From assembly GCF_010119975.1 (NCBI RefSeq), contig NZ_CP048222.1, positions 7,664,501 through 7,728,500 on the forward strand: a stretch of DNA of 64,000 nt. The letters run 5' to 3'. The notes beneath the pieces were generated by a model. The model worked only from the letters and a program-made list of their open reading frames with translations, searched no databases and had not been told where the DNA came from. This document shows positions 18,886 through 28,253 of the stretch, piece by piece (position 1 is the first letter of the stretch; each line of letters opens with the position of its first letter). Position numbers and translations under genes: made by a program. This DNA comes from Rhodocytophaga rosea (GTDB lineage: Bacteria > Bacteroidota > Bacteroidia > Cytophagales > 172606-1).

Positions 18886-20697
18886 ATGTCCACAGCCTTT
18901 TCCAGTGTGTTTATTATTGTTACTCTTTTGGTTTGCCATAGTTTTTTATTTTCTCAAAACGCCAAAAAAGATAACAGTACCATGCAGGTAGGGGTTGCAC
19001 AAATTGATATAACTCCCCAAACTCCCATACGCCTAGCCGGCTATGGAAGCAGAAAAAAAGCAGAGTCGGAAGGAATCATTCATAGACTGAAAGCAAAGGC
19101 ACTGGCTTTTGGCAGTGATGCCCAGCGTCCATCCATTTTTATTACCGTAGATCTGATTGGAATTCCTGGGCAGATAAGAGAAAAATTAGTGGATCAACTT
19201 TCCAAAGAAACAGGTGTTGAGGCTGCCCAACTTGTTATTTGTGCATCACATACCCATGGAGGACCTGAAGTTGGAAATCTGCTAAACATACTTCAATACA
19301 GGGGCGCCACCTTTAGCGACTCTCTTTTGCAACTAGATCAATTAATACATATTTCACAGTATACCGACCAGCTTAGCCAGAAGCTAAAAGAAGTCGCTTT
19401 AGCTGCGCTGAAAAACAGAAAACAGGCATTCGTTGCCTGGGGTCAGGGACAGGCAGGATTTGCCCGCAACCGCCGCACAGCAGGTGGACCAGTTGATCCC
19501 TCCCTTCCTTTACTTAGGGTTACAGATCTTAACGGCAAACTCAGGGCAATTTTGGTAAACTACGCCTGTCATGGGACTACCTTGGAAGGCAGTGTGAACG
19601 AAATTCATGGGGATTGGATGAGTGAAGCACAACGTTTGATAGAAGCAAATCACCCGGGTGCTGTTGCGATGGTTTCTATTGGTTGCGGCGCCGATGCTAA
19701 TCCAGAACCCCGTGGCCAGCTTGAACATATCAAGCTACACGGTCAGGAGATTTCAGATAATGTGAACAAGCTGTTGAGCGCACAATTGCAACCGCTAACT
19801 TCGCCACCATCAGGCCGTATAAAGTGGATTGAACTTCCCTTTGCCCATGTACCTACTGTTGAGGAATTGATTAAACAGGCCGAGGATAAATCAGTTAAAG
19901 GGTATTACGCCCGCCTTGCACTTGATCGAATAGCCAGAGGAGAAGCCGTTCCCGCAGTTCAGAAATACCCCGTGCAAACATGGACTTTTGAAAATCAACT
20001 GGCCATGATTAACCTGGCCGGTGAAGTAGTTGTGGACTACTCAATCAGGCTCAAAAATGAACTCGGGGCTGATAAATTGTGGGTTAACGCATACGCCAAT
20101 GATGTACCGTGCTACATAGCTTCCAAACGGGTTATTAAGGAAGGAGGGTATGAAGCTGAAACAAGCATGTATTTTTATGATAAACCATCCCCCTTTGGAG
20201 AAGAGATTGAAAATATAATAATGACGGCTGTCCATGACCTGCTTCCGGCAGATTTTAAGATTCTTAGAGATACGATTAATCAACCTGAAGTGATTCAACC
20301 TTCAATAGATGGGTTTTTAATTTTATCTGCATCCAAGGCAAAAGCTATAGGACCAAACATTAAATTTATGCCTGAATGGAAAGCTTTTGGTTGGTTTAAT
20401 ACAGAAGACCAAACGGAATGGAATGTGCAGGTAGGAAAAAAAAGCCGGTATGATGTGTACCTGGACTGGTCTGTTTCAGATGCCGAAGCTGGCAAGTCAT
20501 TTGTTTTTGAAGTAGGTAATCAAAAGCTAAAGGGGAAGATAGGCAAAACTGGGTCATGGTTTACCTACAAGAAGGAAAAAGTGGGAACCATCACATTATC
20601 GGCCAATCTCCAAAAAATGGTTTTTAGATCCGGTTCAAAATCTGAGAAAGGAGCCATGTTGGATTTGCGCCAAATACTGCTCCTACCTGTGAAGTAA
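18886..20697 (+). CDS. Neutral/alkaline ceramidase-like secreted hydrolase
   Basis: A 603-residue exported protein from ATG 18886, which gives a clean signal peptide (MSTAFSSVFIIVTLLVCHSF, cleaved after FSQ). The N-terminal domain matches neutral ceramidase: VGVAQIDITPQTPIRLAGYGSR, the zinc motif CASHTHGGPE, NYACHGTTL, GDWM, and SIGCGADANPEPRG. The C-terminal 120 residues form a beta-rich extra domain (FGWFNTEDQTEWNVQVGKKS). In Bacteroidota such proteins hydrolyse the amide bond of ceramides or related lipids at the envelope. It follows the heme lipoprotein gene at 337 bp and may share its regulation. An earlier in-frame ATG (18793) would bury the signal peptide. Confidence 0.85.
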   Translation: MSTAFSSVFIIVTLLVCHSFLFSQNAKKDNSTMQVGVAQIDITPQTPIRLAGYGSRKKAESEGIIHRLKAKALAFGSDAQRPSIFITVDLIGIPGQIREKLVDQLSKETGVEAAQLVICASHTHGGPEVGNLLNILQYRGATFSDSLLQLDQLIHISQYTDQLSQKLKEVALAALKNRKQAFVAWGQGQAGFARNRRTAGGPVDPSLPLLRVTDLNGKLRAILVNYACHGTTLEGSVNEIHGDWMSEAQRLIEANHPGAVAMVSIGCGADANPEPRGQLEHIKLHGQEISDNVNKLLSAQLQPLTSPPSGRIKWIELPFAHVPTVEELIKQAEDKSVKGYYARLALDRIARGEAVPAVQKYPVQTWTFENQLAMINLAGEVVVDYSIRLKNELGADKLWVNAYANDVPCYIASKRVIKEGGYEAETSMYFYDKPSPFGEEIENIIMTAVHDLLPADFKILRDTINQPEVIQPSIDGFLILSASKAKAIGPNIKFMPEWKAFGWFNTEDQTEWNVQVGKKSRYDVYLDWSVSDAEAGKSFVFEVGNQKLKGKIGKTGSWFTYKKEKVGTITLSANLQKMVFRSGSKSEKGAMLDLRQILLLPVK

Positions 20698-20964
20698 ACT
20701 GCCTTACTCCCAATAAATCAGACACATTAGTAGTTTCAGCAAATGGGGATTTGATAATACCTGAATGTATGTCTATTTATTATATTTATACTTATAATAA
20801 CTTTATGGAACCCCTTTCTAAGCAAGTTACATTTTATCTAGGAAGCATATAGTTTCTTAATTTTGCTACATACACGCTCTTGAGGGAGAGTGGTCAAGCA
20901 ATATCGGCCACCTAGTGTTTACAGATATTGTATGTCATAAAGGGTAGTATTCTAAAATTAACAT
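20698..20964. other. Intergenic with repeat fragment and shared 14-mer
   Basis: Carries CTCCCAATAAATCAGACA (near 20707), the same box seen in the composite repeats at 59876 and 62909, and CGCTCTTGAGGGAG at 20875, 90 bp before the hydrolase start. Confidence 0.4.
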
Positions 20965-21458
20965 ATGTACAAACTATTTTTACTCTTATTACTAATTACT
21001 TCCTGTAAAAGTAACAAGCCAAAAGAAGTAAATCAGTTTGACCCTTTTCATTATGATCCACAAGCATATGAAAAAGTAAGACTCAACTATATTGTAAAAG
21101 GTAAAGGAGATACCACCCTATTCTTTATTCATGGCTGGAACCTGGATCATACTTACTGGCAAAACCAGGAAGGCGAATTTTCCCAATCCTACCGTTTAGT
21201 GCTCTTTGACTTGGCAGGCTGCGGCAGGTCTGGTAAGAATCGCAAGAACTGGACAATAGAAAGTTTTGCCAGAGATATAACAATGGTTATCAACAAGGAA
21301 CATCTAAAGAATGTGATTCTGATTGCCCACTCTATGGGGGGTGAAATTGCGCTGGAGGTGGCTGCCAATTCGCAGAAAGTAATTGGGATTATGTATGCAC
21401 CCGGTAAAACAGCCTTGATTTGTGATGAGCAGCTTTCCTAACTTTAGGAGAAAAAACA

Positions 21459-21776
21459 ATGACACAAATCAGAACCCAAAAGGAAATGTTTCCGCTGGTA
21501 GCAGAGTGGCTAGCAAGCGGCATCAGCCAAAAAGAGTTTGGCCAAAGACATGGATTTGCGCTACATATTATGCCCTATTGGGTGAGTAGGTACCGGAAGG
21601 TGCATGGATCAACTCAACCCACACCTGCTGCAAGCACAGGATTTATTCAATTACCCACCTCTCAAGCTACTATAAGCCCTATGGAAGTGGCTTTACCCTC
21701 TGGAACAATCATCCGTTTCTCCTCCCTGATTCCGGTCAGTTACCTACACGAGTTACTCACTTCATGTTCGCGTTAA
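21459..21776 (+). CDS. tnpA: IS66 accessory protein TnpA
   Basis: 105 residues. The helix-turn-helix region KEMFPLVAEWLASGISQKEF then FGQRHGF is typical of IS66 TnpA, a small DNA-binding protein needed for transposition. A purine-rich GGAG lies before the start. Its 3' end overlaps tnpB by 13 bases, as usual for the family. Confidence 0.9.
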   Translation: MTQIRTQKEMFPLVAEWLASGISQKEFGQRHGFALHIMPYWVSRYRKVHGSTQPTPAASTGFIQLPTSQATISPMEVALPSGTIIRFSSLIPVSYLHELLTSCSR

Positions 21777-22102
21777 CAGCCTCGCAAAGATTCTTTCTCT
21801 ATGGGCAGGCAGTGGATATGCGTAAAAGTTTTGATGCCTTAAGTGGAATTGTTTCTACAGATATGGGTAAAGATGTCTTGTCAGGGGATGTGTATATTTT
21901 CATAGGTAAAAGCAGAGATAAGATTAAACTACTAGTGTGGGAGAAAGCAGGCTTTGTATTATACTATAAGCGTTTGGAAGCAGGCACTTTTCACCTGCCC
22001 AAAAGTGGGCAGTATAGTTTATCTTACAGCGAATTGTGTTTATTGATTGAAGGGGTGGAGGTGGAGGTCAAACAAAGGCATAAACGCTATGGGGTCCTGT
22101 AG
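21764..22102 (+). CDS. tnpB: IS66 accessory protein TnpB
   Basis: 112 residues with the hallmark start RFFLYGQAVDMRKSFDALSG and the motif GDVYIFIGKSRDKIKLLVWEKAGF of the IS66 Orf2 family. The length is normal. It overlaps tnpA, and tnpC follows 70 bp later. Confidence 0.93.
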   Translation: MFALTASQRFFLYGQAVDMRKSFDALSGIVSTDMGKDVLSGDVYIFIGKSRDKIKLLVWEKAGFVLYYKRLEAGTFHLPKSGQYSLSYSELCLLIEGVEVEVKQRHKRYGVL

Positions 22103-22172
22103 AAAAAACAGCTACACCTGCTTGACAGCTACAGCAGCAAGATTTATCTTGTAGAGATCAAGTAGGATTGAT

Positions 22173-23651
22173 ATGTCTGCTACGCCCCTGTTATCTACTG
22201 TCCAGCAACAAGCCTTATTAGAGGAGAATGAGCAATTGCGAGAGGAAATCAAAGAACTCAAACGGCTTATCTTTGGTAGTAAAAGGGAACGTTTTGTGCC
22301 ACAAGTTAATACTGCACAACTGAGTCTAGAGTTAATTTCCTCAAGCAGTGAACCTGCTGTAGTGGTCAAGCAGACCATCAGTTATGAGCGGGCAGTCAAA
22401 CAAATAGCTAAAAAAGCCATTCGTGGCGGTTTTCCTACACATCTGCCACGCATTGATGTGATCTTACAACCCAAAGAAGATGTATCAGGTATGCGCAAAA
22501 TCGGTGAAGAAATCACCGAGGAGTTAGATTTAAAACCGGCTTCCCTGTTTGTCCGCCGCTACATCCGCCCCCGTTATGTGAGCAAGGAGGAGACTTTTCA
22601 TATAGCTGTTTTACCTGCACGCCCGATAGAAAAAGGTATGCCCGGGGCAGGTTTGCTCTCCCAAATTATTGCAGATAAGTTTGTCTCTCATCTGCCTTTC
22701 TACCGGCAGGCACAGCGCTATGAGCAGTTGGGCATGAAAATTCCTGCCTCCAGTTTGGATGGCTGGTTTGAAGGGGCTTGCGCCTTACTAGAACCACTCT
22801 ATCAAGCCTTGCGCTTACACATCCTTGCTTCTACTTATCTGCAAGCAGATGAGACACCTATCGCTGTCTTAGATAAGCAAAAGAAGGGAGATACCCACCA
22901 AGGCTACCATTGGGTGTATTACTCACCCGAAGAGAGACTGGTGCTGTTTGAGTACCAACCCGGCAGAGGCAAAGATGGACCGGCTAAACTGCTAAAAAAC
23001 TACAAAGGCTATCTGCAAACAGATGGCTATGTCGCTTATGATCAGTTCGAAACAAGAGAAGATATCGTATTAGTGGGTTGTATGGCCCATGCCCGCAGAT
23101 ATTTTGAGCATGCTTTGGATAACGACAAAGCAAGGGCAGAAAAAGTACTGCTCTGGATTCAGCAGCTATATGCGGTAGAAAGAGAAGCCCGGGAGAAAAA
23201 CCTCTCTACAGCAGATCGTTATTTATTGCGCCAGCAAAAAGCTCGTCCGGTAATGGATCTGCTTGGAGAATGGTTAGTAGCAGAGCACAGTAAAGTACTT
23301 CCCAAAAGTGCCATTGGCAAAGCGATCTACTACCTTGTAGCCCGCTACAATAAGATCTATTTGTATTTAGAAGATGGTAGACTAGAAATAGATAACAATC
23401 CGGTGGAGAACGCTATTCGGCCTGTGGCTCTTGGACGCAAAAATTATCTCTTTGCTGGTTCTCATGCCGGAGCACAACGGGCGGCTATTGTCTACAGCCT
23501 GCTTGGCAGTTGTAAACTGCAAGGCATTAATGCCCATGACTATTTACAAGATGTCTTGCAAAGATTGCCTAACCAGCCTATCAACCAACTTAAAGAACTA
23601 CTGCCTTCCTTTTGGAAAAAAATTAATTCATCACCTCAATTACAGATATAG
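22173..23651 (+). CDS. tnpC: IS66 transposase TnpC
   Basis: 492 residues: an N-terminal coiled coil (LLEENEQLREEIKELKRLIFG), a zinc-binding-like segment, then the DDE core with YLQADETPI (first Asp), GYLQTDGYVAYDQF (second Asp) and the C-terminal RLEIDNNPVENAIRPVALGRKN (Glu). Full length and intact. It carries none of the short hairpin insertions found in the other transposases here. Confidence 0.95.
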   Translation: MSATPLLSTVQQQALLEENEQLREEIKELKRLIFGSKRERFVPQVNTAQLSLELISSSSEPAVVVKQTISYERAVKQIAKKAIRGGFPTHLPRIDVILQPKEDVSGMRKIGEEITEELDLKPASLFVRRYIRPRYVSKEETFHIAVLPARPIEKGMPGAGLLSQIIADKFVSHLPFYRQAQRYEQLGMKIPASSLDGWFEGACALLEPLYQALRLHILASTYLQADETPIAVLDKQKKGDTHQGYHWVYYSPEERLVLFEYQPGRGKDGPAKLLKNYKGYLQTDGYVAYDQFETREDIVLVGCMAHARRYFEHALDNDKARAEKVLLWIQQLYAVEREAREKNLSTADRYLLRQQKARPVMDLLGEWLVAEHSKVLPKSAIGKAIYYLVARYNKIYLYLEDGRLEIDNNPVENAIRPVALGRKNYLFAGSHAGAQRAAIVYSLLGSCKLQGINAHDYLQDVLQRLPNQPINQLKELLPSFWKKINSSPQLQI

Positions 23652-24388
23652 CCTGCTACTTCACCGAACGGATACGGGATTATTGGGGTAGATAATCTTA
23701 AGAACGTAGGTATGATTATTACAGAAGAAGATAAAAAAGGAATGCCGCCTTTTATAACGGAATTTATGGCCAATTACCCGGCAATGGCCGAAAGCATGGC
23801 AAGAGCCTTTACCGTTTCAAAAGACAGCGCTGTCGTGCATCGGATCGTTAATAGCTACAAACAGGCTGATCCTAACATTGCTGTACCAACACTAATGAAC
23901 CTATACCCAAAAGCGGCCGAGGCAAAGCGTAAGCTGCAAACCCTACCCTTTGAAATGAAGTTTATTATGAGCACCAATACGCCTTATGACGAAGATAGTT
24001 TGAAGAAATATTGTAGGCATGGATACCGAATTGTAACTATAGACAGTGCAGGACATTTCCCTATGATCGAACAACCTATTGGGTTCAACAAAGCACTGCG
24101 TCAACTATTAGTTACAAAATAAAGTAAGGCAGTGAACGCTCGATCATTCCCATTAACTTAAGGCCATTGATATGGGAAGTTAACGATGGGCGGCTGTATT
24201 AAGCCCCATTTATCAATTGTATTTTCATGGTCTTCCTTTAAAAATGGATACAGAGTTAAGAGCTCAATGATAGTAGATTTGTAATTCAATCAAGAGCTAT
24301 GAGTATGTTTTAGAATATATTTCTAAGTTAAAAATCATGCCCATTTAATTCACTCATAATATGCCTTGTTTTAAGGGAGGAGGTCAAT

Positions 24389-24595
24389 TTATTTATTGAC
24401 TCTAATATATGCTAGAATCTGATCTTCTAAGTTGATCATCTCTGCACTTAGCTGCATTCTTTCAATAATTGTTAAAGTAGGCCATTGCTCATTAATGTGA
24501 GAAGCAAGCCGATTATAGCGGCTTTTTAAATTGCTTAATTCTGTATTATCCTCTCTTTCGAGTTGGAGTAGCCTAAAAAGTTGATACCTAGCCAT
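24389..24595 (-). CDS. Small helical protein, family of three (copy 1)
   Basis: 68 residues, not a family I recognise. It contains LSNLKSRYNRLASHINEQW and is predicted all-helical and cytoplasmic. The motif LKSRYNRLA recurs as LKSKYNRVA in the neighbour at 24677-24877 and LKLRYNALA in the protein at 28828-29016, always followed by a second amphipathic helix and an aromatic or polar tail. Three divergent copies within 5 kb that keep the same core support real coding. Confidence 0.55.
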   Translation of the reverse strand: MARYQLFRLLQLEREDNTELSNLKSRYNRLASHINEQWPTLTIIERMQLSAEMINLEDQILAYIRVNK

Positions 24596-24614
24596 GAGAT
24601 TCGAAGCGGGCTAT

Positions 24615-24665
24615 GGACCACAAGCCGAACTGCGATAAGTTTTGCGCTTAGGTCTACTTGGATCC
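24615..24665. repeat. Hairpin-ended element, GGACCACAAG ... CTTGGATCC
   Basis: The ends GGACCACAAG and CTTGGATCC are the same as those of the 30-nt hairpin at 28254-28283 read on the other strand, but the interior here is 32 nt instead of 7. It sits between two small genes. It is possibly a relative of the transposase hairpins. Confidence 0.35.
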
Positions 24666-24676
24666 GTTTGCCCAGG

Positions 24677-24877
24677 TTAAAATTTTGTGTAGGTATTTAT
24701 TTCTTGCTGGAAGTACTTTAGTTTGGTTAGTCCTTCCCGGATTTGCTGCCCGGAGAGAATCTGATAGAAGCCATTTAAGCGGATGGCTACACGGTTATAT
24801 TTACTTTTTAAAATAGATAATCTGGGAGCATCCTGCAAGCTTGGTTGTAGGAGCTCAATATAGGCTTGAGCTTTCAT
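24677..24877 (-). CDS. Small helical protein, family of three (copy 2)
   Basis: 66 residues. It shares the core LSILKSKYNRVAIRLNGFYQ with the 24389-24595 protein and lies 81 bp upstream of it on the same strand, so the two may be one transcript. Predicted all-helical, no signal peptide, no known domain. Confidence 0.55.
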   Translation of the reverse strand: MKAQAYIELLQPSLQDAPRLSILKSKYNRVAIRLNGFYQILSGQQIREGLTKLKYFQQEINTYTKF

Positions 24878-25293
24878 TAAAATTCTATCAGCTAATCAGT
24901 TACAGATACAATATAACAAAAGTTAGAGTCTCATCAAAGGTTTGTAATCAGATTCTTATACCAATTTATAGGACTTTACTCAAGGTTTTGCCCTGTAATA
25001 GATTGACAAAATTGCCTATTTTAATATCCTCTTATACATGAGGGTAAAATTTGTATTCCCAATTTGTATTTCATGAATTTACTTCCCCTCTTGCCCATAC
25101 AAAAGTTTCAGGAAAGGGGGATTTAGCATTACTTAAGCAATGTATGATTATTTGGGAGGAGATCAGTCCTGACATAGACTATCTTACAATTACACTTAAC
25201 TTAGTGTCCATTATTTCGGGGCAAACCCAGTATTTCTGTCAACCTGTTTGTTTAGAAGAAGATCCTTAACCTATGGTTTTGTTCAATCTACCT
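24878..25293. repeat. Intergenic with decayed repeat
   Basis: No gene is supported. 25078-25173 contains ACTTCCCCTC, GGAAAGGGGGATTTAG and TTTGGGAGGAGATCAG, pieces of the dispersed palindrome and its GGGAGGAGATC companion box, in rearranged order. A 72-residue plus frame here lies over this repeat and is probably not a gene. Confidence 0.4.
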
Positions 25294-26226
25294 TTAATCA
25301 TCGGTTTTAGAAAAGCTCCCTCGCCTAAACTCAGTAGGAGACAACTTTGTCTTTTGCTTGAACAATTTATTAAACGATTGGGGATGCTCAAAACCTAACC
25401 CATAGGCTATCTCAGCGGTAGTTAGGGTGGTCTGGTTGAGCAAAACTTTTGCTTTTTCTACTAGCAACAAATGTATATGCTGTTGGGTAGTTTTACCTGT
25501 GAGCGAGCGGAGTATATCTGAAAGATATCGTTGGGAGACCTGCAACTGCCCGGCTACCTCTTGTGGAGAAGGTAAGCCGCTCACTAACCCATCCTGGTTA
25601 TCTAATCGATCATTGAGATACAGGTTCATGCGGTTGATCAGCTCATGATATACCCCCTTGCGGGTGATAAACTGCCGGTTATAAAATCGGTTGCTATGAG
25701 TAAGCAGCAATTCTAGCTGCGAAACTAGCACTTGTTGACTGAATGAATCAATATTATTTTCCAGTTCCGTTGCCATTGCCCGGAAAAGTAAGGCAACCAC
25801 ATCTTTTTCTTTTTCGGAAAGAAATAAGGCTTCAGTTACCGCATAGGAAAAAAAGCCATAGCCATGAATGGATTGTGCCAGCCCATGATGGTCTAACAAG
25901 TCAGGATGAAAAAACAGGGTGTATCCTTCATGGTCGCAAGGATCGCCTGAAAGTTGTACCGGCTGGTGAGGGGCTAAGAAAGCCAGACCACCGTTTTTGA
26001 AATCATATTGTCTGGGGCCATACTTGACACTACCATTAAAACTTTTTTTAAAAGATATCTTGTAGAAATCAAGCTCAAACCAATGTCCGGCCTGGGTAAG
26101 ATCAATTGGCTGTTTATCGTAATCGATCAAGGTGATCAACGGATGCAGCGGTGCCGGTAGACCAAGCTCTTGCATCAGATCAGCGATACTGCTAAAGGTT
26201 AATCTAACATCAGTGTTCTGCTTCAT
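25294..26226 (-). CDS. AraC-family transcriptional regulator
   Basis: 310 residues. The N-terminal effector domain is cupin-like (YGPRQYDFKNGGLAFLAPHQPVQL). The C-terminal ~100 residues carry two helix-turn-helices: PQEVAGQLQVSQRYLSDIL, and TTAEIAYGLGFEHPQSFNKLFKQKTK then LSPTEFRR. It is a typical Bacteroidota AraC activator. The SDR gene lies 44 bp upstream on the same strand, so the two are probably an operon or an enzyme-regulator pair responding to a carbonyl compound; the effector is unknown. Confidence 0.88.
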   Translation of the reverse strand: MKQNTDVRLTFSSIADLMQELGLPAPLHPLITLIDYDKQPIDLTQAGHWFELDFYKISFKKSFNGSVKYGPRQYDFKNGGLAFLAPHQPVQLSGDPCDHEGYTLFFHPDLLDHHGLAQSIHGYGFFSYAVTEALFLSEKEKDVVALLFRAMATELENNIDSFSQQVLVSQLELLLTHSNRFYNRQFITRKGVYHELINRMNLYLNDRLDNQDGLVSGLPSPQEVAGQLQVSQRYLSDILRSLTGKTTQQHIHLLLVEKAKVLLNQTTLTTAEIAYGLGFEHPQSFNKLFKQKTKLSPTEFRRGSFSKTDD

Positions 26227-26270
26227 GATTGTTTACTCGCTACTTTACTATAAATATATAAAAGATCGTA

Positions 26271-27011
26271 TCAGTTTTGAGCAGTGGGTCGAATTACAAT
26301 ATCGCCCACATCCACCTTGTCTGGCTGTTCAATGGCATAAGCGACCGCCCCTGCGATGGCGCTTGCCGGAATGGCAATCTGATCAGCTTGTTTTTGAATA
26401 GTTGTTCTAAGGCTTTCGTTTTTGATGTTGCTTACAAATTCCGTATTCACATATCCTGGTGAGATTCCAGTAACACGCCAACGGCCTTCTGATTCTTGCC
26501 GCAACGCTTCACTAATGGTGCGTACCGCATTTTTTGTGGCTGCATACACCCCCATGGTTGGGACGATACTGATACCGGCCGTGGATATAATGTTGATGAA
26601 GTGGCCTGAGGCTTGTTTTTTAAATATGGGCAGGGCTGCTGCAATGCCGTAGAGGGTACCTCTCAGATTTACATCGATCATTTGTTCCCATCCATCAAGG
26701 TCTAACTCTTCCATCCGGTATAGCTGGCTGATACCTGCGTTGTTAATCATCACATCCAACCTGCCAAATGTTTCAATGGCCAATGCGATAAGGTTTACTA
26801 AATCATTCCGCAGAGTTACGTCCATCTCCATATAGGCTGCTTGCCCGCCATTTTTCCTAATACGATCTGTTATCGCCTTTAAACGCTCAGTTCTGCGTGC
26901 ACCAAGTACCACTTTGGCACCATGGGCAGCTAACAGGTCTGCCATTGCTTCCCCAATGCCGCTGCTGGCACCGGTAATTACGATAACTTTATCTTCTATT
27001 GCGCTTTTCAT
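26271..27011 (-). CDS. Short-chain dehydrogenase/reductase
   Basis: 246 residues, classical SDR. The cofactor motif is TGASSGIG at residues 14-21, followed by ARRTERL, which suggests NADP preference. MINNAG is near residue 90, and the catalytic site is IISTAG (Ser) with YAATKNAV (Tyr and Lys). It probably reduces an aldehyde or ketone, or oxidises an alcohol, in the cytoplasm. It is upstream of, and close to, the AraC regulator. Confidence 0.92.
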   Translation of the reverse strand: MKSAIEDKVIVITGASSGIGEAMADLLAAHGAKVVLGARRTERLKAITDRIRKNGGQAAYMEMDVTLRNDLVNLIALAIETFGRLDVMINNAGISQLYRMEELDLDGWEQMIDVNLRGTLYGIAAALPIFKKQASGHFINIISTAGISIVPTMGVYAATKNAVRTISEALRQESEGRWRVTGISPGYVNTEFVSNIKNESLRTTIQKQADQIAIPASAIAGAVAYAIEQPDKVDVGDIVIRPTAQN

Positions 27012-27438
27012 ATTTGTTCTTTTTATAGGACAAAGTTCTGCATTACAGAAGACAACACTGTAGCCGCAATAGTCAAAAATGTAGTCGAAGTAGCAATTAT
27101 CAGGGTTAACAGTGGTTTATATGAGTCTTTTATGCCCGGAATGTTAGAAGTTCAATGTTTCTCATCCTAAAGGTTTCAAACTAAACCAATAGAAATAAGA
27201 TGAGTTCCCACTTAAAAATGGAGTGTAAAAAGTGTGCAGATTTAATATCCTGATCTTCTTAAGTAAAAAGAAAGGGGGAATTAAATTAATCAGCCTTTGG
27301 AGTAAGGCCACAATTGATATAAATTTTTACTCCCATTCCATCTATCATTAATGAAAGAGTACAATAGATTACAGCTTAATTATTCAAACCATTGTTCCCA
27401 TCAAGCGTATATCTACACTTAACCTATAACAAACCACT
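27012..27438. repeat. Divergent intergenic with dispersed palindrome
   Basis: No gene. Contains a palindrome-family copy at about 27268-27295 (AAGAAAGGGGGAATTAAATT) whose right arm is decayed. Promoters of the SDR gene (minus) and the DUF892 gene (plus) must lie here. Confidence 0.5.
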
Positions 27439-27984
27439 ATGTCAACTACTAAATCAGCGGCCGCCGCTCAAAGTGATTCTTCCGAGGAAAGTGCTTTGAA
27501 AGAACTTTTCATCGAAGAACTCAAAGATATTTACTGGGCAGAAAGTCACCTGGTCAAAAATATGCCCACATTAGCTAAAGCAACTACCTCTGCACCTTTG
27601 TTAAAAGCCTTTGAAACACATCTGGCTCAGACAAAAGAGCAAGTTACCAGGTTGGAACAAGTCTTTGAATCCATCGGGGAAGAAGCCTCTGCCAAGAAGT
27701 GTGAAGCTATGAATGGACTAGTAAAAGAAGCCCTGGAAATGATTGAAGACACAAAGGAAGGCACCTTAACCCGGGATGTTGCTTTAATTTCCTGTGCTCA
27801 GAAAGTAGAACATTATGAGATTGCTTCTTATGGAACCTTAAAAACATTAGCCGGTGTACTGGGATTCAAACAAGCAGCCGGGCTACTGGAACAAACCCTG
27901 CAGGAAGAGAAGGATACAGATTCCTTGCTGACTCAAATTGCTGAAGGCTCTGTCAATCAGAAAGCCAAAAAGGAGAAAATATAA
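27439..27984 (+). CDS. Ferritin-like DUF892 protein (YciE/YciF type)
   Basis: 181 residues. A flexible N-terminus (KSAAAAQSDSSEES) is followed by a four-helix bundle: LKELFIEELKDIYWAESHLV, FETHLAQTKEQVTRLEQVFE, CAQKVEHYEIASYGTL, and LLEQTLQEEKDTDSLLTQIA. The Glu and His residues (ExxxH-type pairs in KVEHYEI and EEKDTD) are the expected di-metal ligands. These stress-induced proteins resemble ferritin/rubrerythrin. A strong hairpin terminator follows at 28000. Confidence 0.9.
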   Translation: MSTTKSAAAAQSDSSEESALKELFIEELKDIYWAESHLVKNMPTLAKATTSAPLLKAFETHLAQTKEQVTRLEQVFESIGEEASAKKCEAMNGLVKEALEMIEDTKEGTLTRDVALISCAQKVEHYEIASYGTLKTLAGVLGFKQAAGLLEQTLQEEKDTDSLLTQIAEGSVNQKAKKEKI

Positions 27985-27999
27985 TTACTTTTTGCATGT

Positions 28000-28056
28000 A
28001 ATGAAGCATATTTTACTGATTAGAATTCTAACCAGCAAAATATGCTTCATTATTTT
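28000..28056 (+). terminator. Intrinsic terminator after the DUF892 gene
   Basis: Perfect 15-bp arms AATGAAGCATATTTT (28000-28014) and AAAATATGCTTCATT (28037-28051), followed by ATTTTCT. It lies 16 bp after the stop codon. Confidence 0.75.
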
Positions 28057-28086
28057 CTAGCTAGCTGAGTTATACTAAAAATTTAA

Positions 28087-28190
28087 AGAGGAAAATAACA
28101 ATGACCTCCTCCCAATAGATAAGACTAGTTTAAAGTAATACAGAAAGGGAAGTTAATGAAACCGCCCATTTGAGGTTAATATTCTATTTT
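28087..28190. repeat. Decayed copy of the dispersed composite repeat
   Basis: Contains GACCTCCTCCCAATAGATAAG and AAAGGGAAGTTAAT, the two boxes of the composite element at 15191-15257. Confidence 0.4.
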
Positions 28191-28253
28191 TTCTCAAGTG
28201 TAACCCACATGCAGGCAAATTACGTACAAATAACATCTGCTTAGCGGTAGATA

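Larger units (their letters stand above)
21385..23683 (+). mobile_element. IS66-family insertion sequence with 8-bp target duplication
   Basis: The element spans 21393-23675 (2283 bp). The ends are imperfect inverted repeats: GTATGCACCCGGTAAAACAG on the left and, on the complement of the right end, GTATCCGTTCGGTGAAGTAG. The 8-bp duplication GGGATTAT lies at 21385-21392 and 23676-23683, the length expected for IS66. It carries tnpA, tnpB and tnpC, all intact, so it is probably active. Confidence 0.93.
20965..24122 (+). pseudogene. Alpha/beta hydrolase lipoprotein gene split by IS66
   Basis: The 5' part (20965-21392) encodes a lipobox (LLITSC), the HGWNLDHTYW oxyanion loop and the nucleophile elbow AHSMGG. 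The 3' part (23684-24122) supplies the rest, ending DSAGHFPMIEQP with the catalytic His. Removing the IS66 (21393-23675) and one copy of the 8-bp duplication GGGATTAT joins VIGI to IGVDNLKNVG in frame and gives a 288-residue hydrolase with no other defect. The insertion is therefore recent. The 5' fragment alone (158 residues with IS-derived tail) lacks the His and should be inactive. Confidence 0.9.

Noticed and set aside
25051-25269. 72-residue plus-strand frame
   Set aside because: It coincides with pieces of the dispersed repeat (GGAAAGGGGG, GGGAGGAGATC) and has no recognisable protein features.
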